From positions 124,001 through 188,000 of the forward strand of contig CANKZZ010000005.1 of the NCBI GenBank assembly GCA_947488655.1: a stretch of DNA of 64,000 nt, written 5' to 3'. Shown piece after piece: positions 53,804 through 61,327 of this stretch. The notes beneath the pieces were generated by a model. That model had not been told where the DNA came from and did not search any database. It saw only the letters and a list, made by a program, of their open reading frames with translations. The stretch's first letter is position 1; each line of letters opens with the position of its first letter. Source of the stretch: an uncultured Psychroserpens sp. (GTDB lineage: Bacteria > Bacteroidota > Bacteroidia > Flavobacteriales > Flavobacteriaceae). The position numbers and the translations under genes are program-made.

Positions 53804-53989
53804 ATGATAATAACAATTACTCTAGCGATTTCTTTTTTAGTTGCATTAAACTTTTTGTTATTGATTTTTAGCTGTAACAAGAACACAAAAAAGGTTCAAA
53901 AAGAATCAAATCTTGTTATAAAATCCAAGTCACCTAAAATTAGAACAGAGCAACTCTCTGTCAACCATTTAGCTCCAACAGGAAGCTAA
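53804..53989 (+). CDS. Small membrane-anchored protein, unknown
   Basis: 61 residues. One N-terminal hydrophobic helix (about 2-25, ITITLAISFLVALNFLLLIF) ends in SC, then a Lys/Ser-rich soluble tail with KSKSPKIRTEQLSVNHLAPTGS. It could be a single-pass anchor, or a poor lipoprotein with the Cys at about residue 28. The ATG follows an AT-rich leader. Coding is supported by composition and position only. It converges on ung, 4 nt away. Confidence 0.5.
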   Translation: MIITITLAISFLVALNFLLLIFSCNKNTKKVQKESNLVIKSKSPKIRTEQLSVNHLAPTGS

Positions 53990-53993
53990 ATAA

Positions 53994-54659
53994 TTACCAT
54001 TTAATTTCTTTTTTATTCGTAGAATTTAAGATTTTATTTGTTTTACTAAAATGTTTGTTGCCAAACCAATATCCTCTATTTGCGCTTAATGGCGACGGAT
54101 GACCAGAGGTTAAGACGGTATGTTTTTTAGTATCTATTAATTTAACTTTTTTCTTTGCAAATCCTCCCCAAAGTAAAAAAACAATATCCTTTTTTTCTTG
54201 GCTAATTTGATGTATCACAAAATCTGTAAATATTTCCCATCCTTTTTTTTGATGACTACCAGCTTGATGAGCTCTTACTGTTAGTGTCGCATTTAATAAC
54301 AAAACACCTTGTCTCGCTAAGTGCTCTAAATTACCCGATTTTGGATAACCTTTACCTATATCTGTTTCAATCTCTTTAAAAATGTTTATCAATGAAGGTG
54401 GGTGAGCAATCCCATTTGCAACCGAAAAACATAATCCATTTGCTTGTTCGTCTCCATGATATGGATCTTGTCCAATGATAACAACCTTCACATCATCAAA
54501 TGTACATAAATTAAAGGCAGAAAAAATTTGTGATTTTTCTGGATAGCATTTGTATTGAGAATACTCGTTATCTACAAATTGCATCAAATCCTTAAAATAC
54601 GGTTTCTCAAATTCGCTTTTAAGTATTGTTGCCCAACTAGGATGTAAATTTATGTTCAT
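53994..54659 (-). CDS. ung: Uracil-DNA glycosylase, family 1
   Basis: 221 residues, the normal length. The water-activating motif GQDPYH is at 63-68 with catalytic Asp65. GLCFSVANGIAHPPSL binds the backbone. LLLNATLTVRAHQAGSH contains the uracil-binding region. HPSPLSANRGYWFG is the leucine/histidine DNA-intercalation loop. It removes uracil from DNA as the first step of base excision repair. It faces the small membrane protein at 53804 and is divergent from the MutS2-like gene. Confidence 0.96.
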   Translation of the reverse strand: MNINLHPSWATILKSEFEKPYFKDLMQFVDNEYSQYKCYPEKSQIFSAFNLCTFDDVKVVIIGQDPYHGDEQANGLCFSVANGIAHPPSLINIFKEIETDIGKGYPKSGNLEHLARQGVLLLNATLTVRAHQAGSHQKKGWEIFTDFVIHQISQEKKDIVFLLWGGFAKKKVKLIDTKKHTVLTSGHPSPLSANRGYWFGNKHFSKTNKILNSTNKKEIKW

Positions 54660-54775
54660 GTAATCTAAAATATAAGTTTCTAAATTAGCAATAATGAACT
54701 AAACTAAAACTTATAATTATCCTAAATTTCAAATTACAGACTTTTAAAACATTTTAATACTACATCTTTAATAAG

Positions 54776-54783
54776 TACATTTG
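54776..54783 (+). promoter_or_regulatory. -7 box TACATTTG for the mutS2-like gene
   Basis: An exact TAnnTTTG match, with TTTT 20 nt upstream in place of TTTG. The ATG is 29 nt downstream. Confidence 0.55.
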
Positions 54784-54812
54784 CAATCCTTAACAACGAG
54801 AGGCAGCTATTA

Positions 54813-56978
54813 ATGATTAATATTCACGAAAAGACGTTACAAGATGTAGAGTTTTACACTGTTTTACAACAAGTGTCAGAGCTTTGTATCACAGATTTAG
54901 GTCGTGTAGAATCATTAAAAATCAAACCATTAAGCACTAGAGAGCATGTGCTTAAATCTTTAGATTATACAAATGAGTATATTTCTTCATTTTATAATGA
55001 TAATAGAATACCTAATCACGGTTTTGAGCCTATTACTAAAGAAATTAAGTTATTAAGGATTGAAAACTCTTATTTAGATACTAAAAGTTTTAAAAAAATT
55101 GCTTCTATTACACTAACTATTAGCGATATAATCAATTTTTTAAAAAAGTTTAAAGAATATTACCCTACGCTACATACAACATCTACAAACCTAGAAGTTG
55201 TTTCTCATGTCGTTACAGAGATTGATGCCATTATAGATCGTTTTGGAGATATTAAAGACAATGCTACAGATACGTTGTATCAATTACGTCAATCTATAAA
55301 CTCAATACGAGGCAAAATTAATATTAGTTTTAATGCTGCACTCACACAATACCATAATTTAGACTATCTAGATGACATAAGAGAATCTGTCGTAGAGAAC
55401 AAACGAGTACTTGCAGTAAAAGCAATGTATAGACGTAAAGTTAAAGGTAGTATTATGGGTGGAAGTAGAACGGGTAGCATCGTTTACATACAGCCAGAAC
55501 AAACATTTCAATATGCTAGAGAACTTAACAATTTAGAGTTTGATGAAAGCGAAGAAATAGACAAAATACTTAGAAATTTAACCGAGTACATACGTCCATA
55601 TACAACGCTATTAAACCAATATCAAGAGTTTTTGCTAAAATTAGATGTCATTTATGCCAAAGCAAAACATGCACAATCTATTAATGGTATTCTACCAACT
55701 ATAAATGATGAAAAGGTATATAATGCCATAGATGCGTATCATCCTTTGCTCTATTTATCTAATAAATTAGAAGGCAAGAAAACACATCCTCAGTCAATCG
55801 TATTACATCCAGAAAATAGAATCATTGTCATTTCTGGACCTAATGCAGGTGGAAAAAGTATCACGCTAAAAACAATTGGTTTAATGCAAGTGATGCTACA
55901 AAGCGGACTCTTAATACCTGTTCATGAAAAAAGTAGCCTATGTCTTTTTGACCGCATTATTAGTGATATTGGAGATAATCAATCTATAGAAAACCACCTA
56001 AGTACCTATAGTTACCGTTTAAAACAAATGAACTTTTTTCTTCGGAAATGTAACAAGAACACCCTATTTCTTATAGATGAATTTGGTACAGGATCTGATC
56101 CAGAACTTGGAGGCGCTTTAGCCGAAACGTTTTTAGAAGAATTTTATCATCGAGAAGCCTTTGGTATTATAACCACCCACTACTCCAACCTTAAAGTTTT
56201 AGCAAACGAATTACCGTTTATGCAAAATGCAAATATGATGTTTGATGAGAAAAGTTTGGAGCCTATGTTCAAATTGGCATTAGGTCAAGCAGGTAGTTCA
56301 TTTACATTTGAGGTTGCGCAAAAAAACGGGATTCCTTATAGCCTTATAAATCGAGCAAAAAAGAAAATAGAACGTGGTAAAGTTAGGTTTGATGCAACTA
56401 TTGCAAAACTCCAAAAGGAACGAAGTAAATTAGAAAAGACTGAGCGTTCACTTAAAGAAAACGAGAAGAAAAAACAAACTGAAGCAGATAAGCTAGAAGA
56501 AGTTAATGCAAAGGTTCAAAAAAAACTGGAGAGTTTTCAAGAACTTTACGATTCTAATCAACGCTTAATTTATTTAGGGCAAAAAGTCAACGATATTTCT
56601 GAGAAATATTTTGAAGACAAGAAAAAGCGAGAGTTAATGGCAGAGCTATTTAAGTTGGTTCAAATAGAAAACTCTAAACGCAAGAAAATTTCCGCGAAAC
56701 AAAAAAGAGCCGAAAAACATAAAGAAAAGCAGATAAAACAAGAGGCAGAGAAAAAAGTAGATGTTATTCGTAAAAAGAAAAAAGCTGCTAAAATAAAAGC
56801 AAAACCTGTAGAGAAGCCTAAGCCAATTCTTAAGTTAGGCGATCGTGTAAGAATGCATGATGGTCGTGCTGTTGGGACTATTGATAAAATAGAAAAAAAC
56901 AAAGCAGTTGTTAATTATGGTATGTTTACTACTAATGTAAGTATGGAGCAGTTAGAGTTGGTGGAAGCTAAAAAGTAA
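54813..56978 (+). CDS. MutS2-like DNA-binding ATPase lacking the Smr domain
   Basis: 721 residues. The lever/clamp region precedes a MutS-type ATPase with Walker A GPNAGGKS (342-349, Lys348), then FLIDEFGTGSDPELGG (Walker B) and IITTHYSNLK. A long coiled coil rich in Lys and Glu (about 520-640) follows, then a KOW-like tail (LKLGDRVRMHDGRAVGTIDK). Canonical MutS2 ends in an Smr nuclease domain of about 75 residues; none is seen here. The protein probably binds branched DNA or collided ribosomes using ATP, without nicking. A decayed regulator gene lies directly downstream. Confidence 0.88.
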   Translation: MINIHEKTLQDVEFYTVLQQVSELCITDLGRVESLKIKPLSTREHVLKSLDYTNEYISSFYNDNRIPNHGFEPITKEIKLLRIENSYLDTKSFKKIASITLTISDIINFLKKFKEYYPTLHTTSTNLEVVSHVVTEIDAIIDRFGDIKDNATDTLYQLRQSINSIRGKINISFNAALTQYHNLDYLDDIRESVVENKRVLAVKAMYRRKVKGSIMGGSRTGSIVYIQPEQTFQYARELNNLEFDESEEIDKILRNLTEYIRPYTTLLNQYQEFLLKLDVIYAKAKHAQSINGILPTINDEKVYNAIDAYHPLLYLSNKLEGKKTHPQSIVLHPENRIIVISGPNAGGKSITLKTIGLMQVMLQSGLLIPVHEKSSLCLFDRIISDIGDNQSIENHLSTYSYRLKQMNFFLRKCNKNTLFLIDEFGTGSDPELGGALAETFLEEFYHREAFGIITTHYSNLKVLANELPFMQNANMMFDEKSLEPMFKLALGQAGSSFTFEVAQKNGIPYSLINRAKKKIERGKVRFDATIAKLQKERSKLEKTERSLKENEKKKQTEADKLEEVNAKVQKKLESFQELYDSNQRLIYLGQKVNDISEKYFEDKKKRELMAELFKLVQIENSKRKKISAKQKRAEKHKEKQIKQEAEKKVDVIRKKKKAAKIKAKPVEKPKPILKLGDRVRMHDGRAVGTIDKIEKNKAVVNYGMFTTNVSMEQLELVEAKK

Positions 56979-56988
56979 CCAGCCTTAA

Positions 56989-57219
56989 ATCAAAAGCGCA
57001 AAAGATAAAGACTGGGAAGTATTTAAATCTTATTTCTCTGAAGTGCACCACAATTTTAACAACAAAGTAAAAACTTTATCTGAAGATATCACAGAAAAAG
57101 AAATTGCTTAAATGCCTAATGTCCTACTAGATAATCTGCTTAAATCCAAATTAAGGCTAAAAAAGAAATTACAATTAAACAAAGATGATGATTTAACTCA
57201 ATTTTTAAATACATTATAA
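56989..57219 (+). pseudogene. Decayed C-terminal end of a LuxR-type (HTH) regulator
   Basis: One frame from 56989 to TAA 57217-57219 is broken by a single in-frame TAA at 57109-57111. Before the stop it reads KDWEVFKSYFSEVHHNF and EKEIA. After the stop it reads KSKLRLKKKLQLNKDDDL and QFL. This is the register of Bacteroidota regulators that end WxxFxxYFxxVHpdFxxxL...KEIAxLL...SRYRLRKKLxL...dLxxFL, with 21 positions between KEIA and the last KKL in both. The central LTxxExxLCaxixLnL stretch and the N-terminal sensor are gone. Confidence 0.7.
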
Positions 57220-57229
57220 CGGGTTATAT

Positions 57230-57237
57230 TATCTTTG
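57230..57237 (+). promoter_or_regulatory. -7 box TATCTTTG, almost touching the GTG start
   Basis: An exact TAnnTTTG match only 4 nt before GTG 57242. Transcription from it would give a leaderless or nearly leaderless message. No good TTTG is seen 19 nt upstream. Confidence 0.45.
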
Positions 57238-57241
57238 TAAC

Positions 57242-57658
57242 GTGATAGAATCCTTACCAAAAAACAAACAATTAATTCTCTTTGATGGTGTTTGCAATCT
57301 TTGCAATAGTTCCATTCAATATGTTATTAAACATGATAAAAAGAATTTGTTCATGTTTGCGCCTTTACAGAGCGAAATTGGTCAAACAATTATTAAGAAA
57401 TACAATATAGATACTGAAAAAACAGATTCTATTCTTCTCTACTCCAATGAAAACGGACTATCAGTTAAGTCTTCAGCTGCTTTAAAAGTGGCGAAACATC
57501 TAAGATTTCCTAGAAATTTGATGTTTGTATTTTATATTATTCCTGTAAGTATTAGAAATTGGGTATATGATTATATAGCTAAAAATCGATACAAATGGTA
57601 TGGTAAACAAGAAGCATGCATGATACCAACTCCAGAGTTAAAATCTAAGTTTTTGTAA
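57242..57658 (+). CDS. DCC-family (DUF393) thiol-disulfide oxidoreductase-like protein
   Basis: 138 residues with a GTG start. LILFDGVCNLCNSSIQYVIKHD near 11-32 has the DxxCxxC motif typical of the DCC family, with Cys18 and Cys21. FAPLQSE and SSAALKVAKHL follow, then a hydrophobic stretch (about 97-110). The family has a thioredoxin-like fold and is presumed to act in thiol redox chemistry; substrates are not known. No alternative start fits, since the family's conserved N terminus begins within a few residues of the GTG. Confidence 0.88.
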   Translation: MIESLPKNKQLILFDGVCNLCNSSIQYVIKHDKKNLFMFAPLQSEIGQTIIKKYNIDTEKTDSILLYSNENGLSVKSSAALKVAKHLRFPRNLMFVFYIIPVSIRNWVYDYIAKNRYKWYGKQEACMIPTPELKSKFL

Positions 57659-57673
57659 AATTTAGACATAAAA

Positions 57674-57700
57674 AAAGTCCTTTCGGGAAAAAAGGACTTT
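57674..57700. terminator. Intrinsic terminator after the DCC gene
   Basis: AAAGTCCTTT (57674-57683), loop CGGGAAA, AAAGGACTTT (57691-57700): a perfect 10-bp stem. The A-run upstream gives a U-tract on the minus strand, so the hairpin may act in both directions. Confidence 0.8.
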
Positions 57701-57942
57701 AATAATTAACAACTAATTAAAACTTAATTTAACTATAAAATAATTTTTAATCAAAGAGGGATTATCTAATGATATTTTGATTAATAGCACATTATTTATA
57801 CTGTAAATTTACCCTAACTACTCCTCGCACCACAATAATATCGTTGTAAACCCAAAAAAAAATGTTTAATCAACATGACGTGCAAAAAACATCTATAAGA
57901 TGCATATATTCATTTAAAAAATTGCAAAACTCACTCAAAGTA

Positions 57943-57972
57943 TAGGTTAACTAATTCATAGCTTAGGTTCAC
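57943..57972 (+). promoter_or_regulatory. Direct-repeat pair with LytTR-site geometry
   Basis: TAGGTTAAC (57943-57951), 12 nt, TAGGTTCAC (57964-57972). LytTR-domain response regulators bind two 9-bp direct repeats of the form [TA][AC][CA]GTTN[AG][TG] separated by 12-13 bp. The spacing is exact and each repeat fits 7 of 9 positions. The pair ends 12 nt before the predicted -33 box, where an activator would sit. Confidence 0.45.
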
Positions 57973-57984
57973 TCATACTAAGTA

Positions 57985-58013
57985 TTTAATCATGTAACAT
58001 TCTTATACGTTTA
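57985..58013 (+). promoter_or_regulatory. Promoter candidate for the DUF4139/plug gene
   Basis: TTTA (57985-57988), a 17-nt spacer and TACGTTTA (58006-58013). Each box has one mismatch to TTTG/TAnnTTTG. The ATG is 22 nt downstream. A weak promoter behind an activator-like repeat pair makes sense. Confidence 0.4.
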
Positions 58014-58035
58014 CATAAAATAAAACCAATATACT

Positions 58036-60117
58036 ATGAGACTTATTACGCTATTGCTATTTTTTAATTCGCTAATATCATTTGCTGGTACTGGCAAAGA
58101 CGATATTAAAAATACAGCAACCACATTAAAAAAAGTTACAGTTTACCTTAGTGGTGCTCAAATTGAACGTTCTGCAAATATTACTTTAGAAAAAGGTACA
58201 CGAGAATTTGTTTTTAATAAACTCTCACCAAATATTGAAGAAAGTAGTATTCAAATTTCCGGACTTAAAAACGCGTCGATTTTATCTGTTAATTTTGGAA
58301 TAAATTATTTATCAAAACAAGATACATCTTCAGAAGTTGAAACAATTAAAGCGCAAATTGAAAAATTAAATAACCAGTATATAAGCCAAGATAATATTAT
58401 TATGGGTTATAATGAAGAGCTTTACCTCATTCAACAAAACAGATCTCTTGGCAATACGACTCAAGTGGTAAGCTTAGAGAAACTTCAAAAATTTTCAACC
58501 TATTTTAGAACGAGAATTACAGAGATTAAAGAGAAGATCCAAGAATCTACAAATGCTAAAAATAATCTAAGTGCTCAAATTTCAGATTTAAAAAAACAAC
58601 TCAATGAGCTTAATGTGGACGAAAAAGTCCAAACTGGAGAAATTAAAATTAAGCTAAATACAGAAATTACAACAGATCTAAACTTAATCATTAAGTATAA
58701 TGTTAGTGAGGCTGGCTGGTTTCCTATATATGATATTAAGGCAAAAAAAATTAATGAGCCTTTACAATTAACTTATAAAGCACATGTCTATCAAAATACA
58801 GGTAACGATTGGAATAATGTAAAATTAACGCTGTCTACAAGTGATCCAAACACAAACAATATAAAGCCAAGTATTGATCCTAAGTATTTAAATTTTATAA
58901 GTAAGTACAGTAACTACGACAATAGTAGAGCAACAAAAAGTTATAACTATAAGTACAACCCACTAGTAAAAACAGTAACTGGAGTAGTAACTGCATCTAG
59001 TGATGGTTTACCGTTGCCAGGAGTAAGTGTTATAGAAAAAGGGACAACTAATGGTGTTCAAACAGATTTTGATGGCAACTACACCATAAAAACTCAAAAT
59101 GGTAAGGATTTACAATACTCATTTGTTGGTATGCAAAATGAAACTTTGCCAATTCACTCCAGTATTATGAATGTAACTATGATAGAAGATTTAAACGATT
59201 TAGACGAAGTGGTTATAACTGGTTATAGTGGAGCTACTTCCAGTAGCAAAATACGTGGTCAAGCTGCAGGAGTGAACGTTAGAGGCAGTAATTCGCTTAA
59301 TGAAGATGTTGAGCCTTTATTTATAATTGATGGTTTACCTGTTGGCCAAAATGAATTTAGCGCATTAAGTCAAAGTGACATCAAGGACATGCAGGTAATT
59401 AAAAATGCACAAGCTACAGCACTATATGGCACCAGAGGTGCTGGAGGAGTTGTTTTAATTTCTACAAAAGAGGGTAATTTTACCTCTAATGGTGATTTTA
59501 TGGAGGAAGGTATTACAAATACACGTTTTGAAATTAGTAAACTTCACACCATACCAAATAATAACGATGTCACGGTAATTGAAATAGAAAATTATGAAGT
59601 ACCAGCAAACTACTCTTATTTTTCAGCACCTGTTTTAAATGAGAACGTATTTTTAACTGCGGAAATTGAAAATTGGGAACAATACAATCTCTTACCTGCA
59701 GAAGCAAACGTCTATTTTGAGGGCAGTTATTCTGGGAAAACAAATATCAACCCTCAAAGCACGACAGAGAAATTAACAATCTCGTTAGGTGTAGATCCAA
59801 ATGTTGTAGTAAAACGAACACAACCAACAAATTTTAAAAGGAATGCCTTTATTGGTAGTAATAAGATTATTGCAAAGAATTATGAAATTGAAGTAAAGAA
59901 TAACAAATCGTCTGCAATTGACTTGGTATTATATGATCGCATTCCTATTAGTCAAAACAGAGATATAAAAATTGACGATATAGAAACGGGTAATTCTATT
60001 TACGATGATAAGAAGGGGATTTTAAAATGGACTTTAAAATTGGATGCAAATGTTAAAGAAACTCATAAATTTTCATACACAGTAAAATACCCAAAATACA
60101 AACGTGTAAATTTGTAA
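58036..60117 (+). CDS. DUF4140/DUF4139 protein with embedded CarboxypepD-like and TonB-plug modules
   Basis: 693 residues with a signal peptide (about 1-18). The DUF4140 part (KKVTVYLSGAQIERSA, about 33-100) is followed by a coiled coil (about 100-195) and the first strands of DUF4139 (EAGWFPIYDIKA near 230). At about 315 an insert begins: VTGVVTASSDGLPLPGVSV, the CarboxypepD-regulatory-like fold of SusC-type receptors. A plug-like stretch follows, with VNVRGSNSL, EPLFIIDGLPV, LYGTRGAGGVVLIST (about 415-480). The rest of DUF4139 resumes at about 490 and ends KFSYTVKYPK. There is no receptor barrel. It is probably an outer-membrane or periplasmic protein that couples to TonB-type or receptor partners; the role is unknown. 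Confidence 0.85.
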   Translation: MRLITLLLFFNSLISFAGTGKDDIKNTATTLKKVTVYLSGAQIERSANITLEKGTREFVFNKLSPNIEESSIQISGLKNASILSVNFGINYLSKQDTSSEVETIKAQIEKLNNQYISQDNIIMGYNEELYLIQQNRSLGNTTQVVSLEKLQKFSTYFRTRITEIKEKIQESTNAKNNLSAQISDLKKQLNELNVDEKVQTGEIKIKLNTEITTDLNLIIKYNVSEAGWFPIYDIKAKKINEPLQLTYKAHVYQNTGNDWNNVKLTLSTSDPNTNNIKPSIDPKYLNFISKYSNYDNSRATKSYNYKYNPLVKTVTGVVTASSDGLPLPGVSVIEKGTTNGVQTDFDGNYTIKTQNGKDLQYSFVGMQNETLPIHSSIMNVTMIEDLNDLDEVVITGYSGATSSSKIRGQAAGVNVRGSNSLNEDVEPLFIIDGLPVGQNEFSALSQSDIKDMQVIKNAQATALYGTRGAGGVVLISTKEGNFTSNGDFMEEGITNTRFEISKLHTIPNNNDVTVIEIENYEVPANYSYFSAPVLNENVFLTAEIENWEQYNLLPAEANVYFEGSYSGKTNINPQSTTEKLTISLGVDPNVVVKRTQPTNFKRNAFIGSNKIIAKNYEIEVKNNKSSAIDLVLYDRIPISQNRDIKIDDIETGNSIYDDKKGILKWTLKLDANVKETHKFSYTVKYPKYKRVNL

Positions 60118-60128
60118 AAATTAAAACC

Positions 60129-60272
60129 GAAAGCCTTAAAGCAACATGTTTAACTTGAGCCTAACTTCAGTTAGTTAGGAATGTATCAAGTTCTTATTAA
60201 CTGTATTAGTCTAACATGTAATGAGTATCAAACTTAAAAAGTTTGATAGAATACTAAAGTTTTAAGGCTTTC
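60129..60272. repeat. 144-nt nested inverted-repeat element (three-way-junction capable)
   Basis: Outer arms GAAAGCCTTAAA (60129-60140) and TTTAAGGCTTTC (60261-60272) pair perfectly. Inside are a stacked arm with ACATGTT/AACATGT (60144-60150, 60213-60219), AACTTGA/TCAAGTT (60152-60158, 60186-60192) and CCTAACT/AGTTAGG (60160-60166, 60173-60179), and a hairpin TATCAAACTT/AAGTTTGATA (60226-60235, 60239-60248). The element fills the gap between two convergent genes. It could be a terminator, a structured RNA or a small palindromic mobile element. Confidence 0.65.
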
Positions 60273-60275
60273 TTA

Positions 60276-61316
60276 TTATAAAGTTGCTAATCTACTATTA
60301 AACAAATAGTCATCGTACATCGCTTTATAATGAACCTTTTTTTCTATAGCCTCAATTACTGGAACCGAAAAGTCCACACCATACATATCTCCCATCACAT
60401 TTAAACCACCTGGACTAAAAACGTTGATCTCCATAAGTTTGTTACCAACAATATCAATACCAACTAAAAACATACCATCTTGCACTAATTTTGGTCTTAC
60501 AATATCTGCCAGCTCCATTATTTGATCTGTCATTTTAGCTTTTTCTGGACGACCACCAGCATGAATATTACTCCTTATATCACCAGAAGCATTGACACGT
60601 TGCATCATAGCATACTGGCCATCAACCTGTAATGGTAAGCCATTTAATAAAAATAACCTTGTATCTCCATTTTTAGCTTCGGTGAGATATTCTTGAGCAA
60701 TTACAAAACCGTCACGACAAATAGCATCAATAGTTTGAGATAAGTTATGTTCATTTTTTTTATCCATCATAAACACATTAGTACCTCCAGAACCTTGCAA
60801 AGGTTTCAAAATCATTTTTCGTTTTTGCTTTTCAAAAAAGTCTTTAACTTCTTGATGATCTCTTGTGATTACTGTTTTTGGTCTTAATATTTCAGGAAAA
60901 TGTTGAAAATACATTTTATTAACAGCACCAGCCAGACTATTTGGGTGGTTTAAAACAATTACACCATTTCTCATAGCTATTTCACCAAAAATAAAAGCTG
61001 CATTTTGAGCCCAGTCTCGCTCATTGATTTCATCTGCAGGATTATTTCTTAAAAACAAAACATCTAAATTTTCAGATGATACAGTGGTAAACTCTTCTTT
61101 TTGTACTGCCTTAAAAAATGTGTCTTGACTTTTAAAAGATTGGTCTTTTATAGTCTTAGCTCTCACAGACAGATGTCCTTTAGAAGCATAAGACAACTCA
61201 CCTACACCAATGAAGTAAACATCATGACCACGTTTGTATGCAGTGTAACCTAATAAAGGTGTTGTGTAATTTGACTTTTCGGTATTGTGATCGTTTATAA
61301 TAAATGCTATTTTCAT
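60276..61316 (-). CDS. GshB-like ATP-grasp ligase
   Basis: 346 residues. The N-terminal domain begins KIAFIINDHN and has LFLRNNPADEI, as in prokaryotic glutathione synthetases. The ATP-grasp part has KMILKPLQGSGGTNVF near 166-181, EYLTEAKNGDTR near 211-222, and the magnesium-binding MEINVFSPGGLN near 293-304. It should couple ATP hydrolysis to formation of a peptide-like bond. True glutathione synthesis needs a glutamate-cysteine ligase, which is not here. It is the third gene of a minus-strand trio with the QEGLA and N-formylglutamate amidohydrolase-like genes, which argues for a different peptide substrate. Confidence 0.85.
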   Translation of the reverse strand: MKIAFIINDHNTEKSNYTTPLLGYTAYKRGHDVYFIGVGELSYASKGHLSVRAKTIKDQSFKSQDTFFKAVQKEEFTTVSSENLDVLFLRNNPADEINERDWAQNAAFIFGEIAMRNGVIVLNHPNSLAGAVNKMYFQHFPEILRPKTVITRDHQEVKDFFEKQKRKMILKPLQGSGGTNVFMMDKKNEHNLSQTIDAICRDGFVIAQEYLTEAKNGDTRLFLLNGLPLQVDGQYAMMQRVNASGDIRSNIHAGGRPEKAKMTDQIMELADIVRPKLVQDGMFLVGIDIVGNKLMEINVFSPGGLNVMGDMYGVDFSVPVIEAIEKKVHYKAMYDDYLFNSRLATL

Positions 61317-61327
61317 GGTAACGTTTT

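Larger units (their letters stand above)
57701..58035 (+). other. Regulatory intergenic region before the DUF4139/plug gene
   Basis: 335 nt without an ORF. It contains a pair of direct repeats at 57943-57972 (LytTR-like) and a promoter candidate at 57985-58013, given separately. The first 240 nt are AT-rich and show nothing recognisable. Confidence 0.5.
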
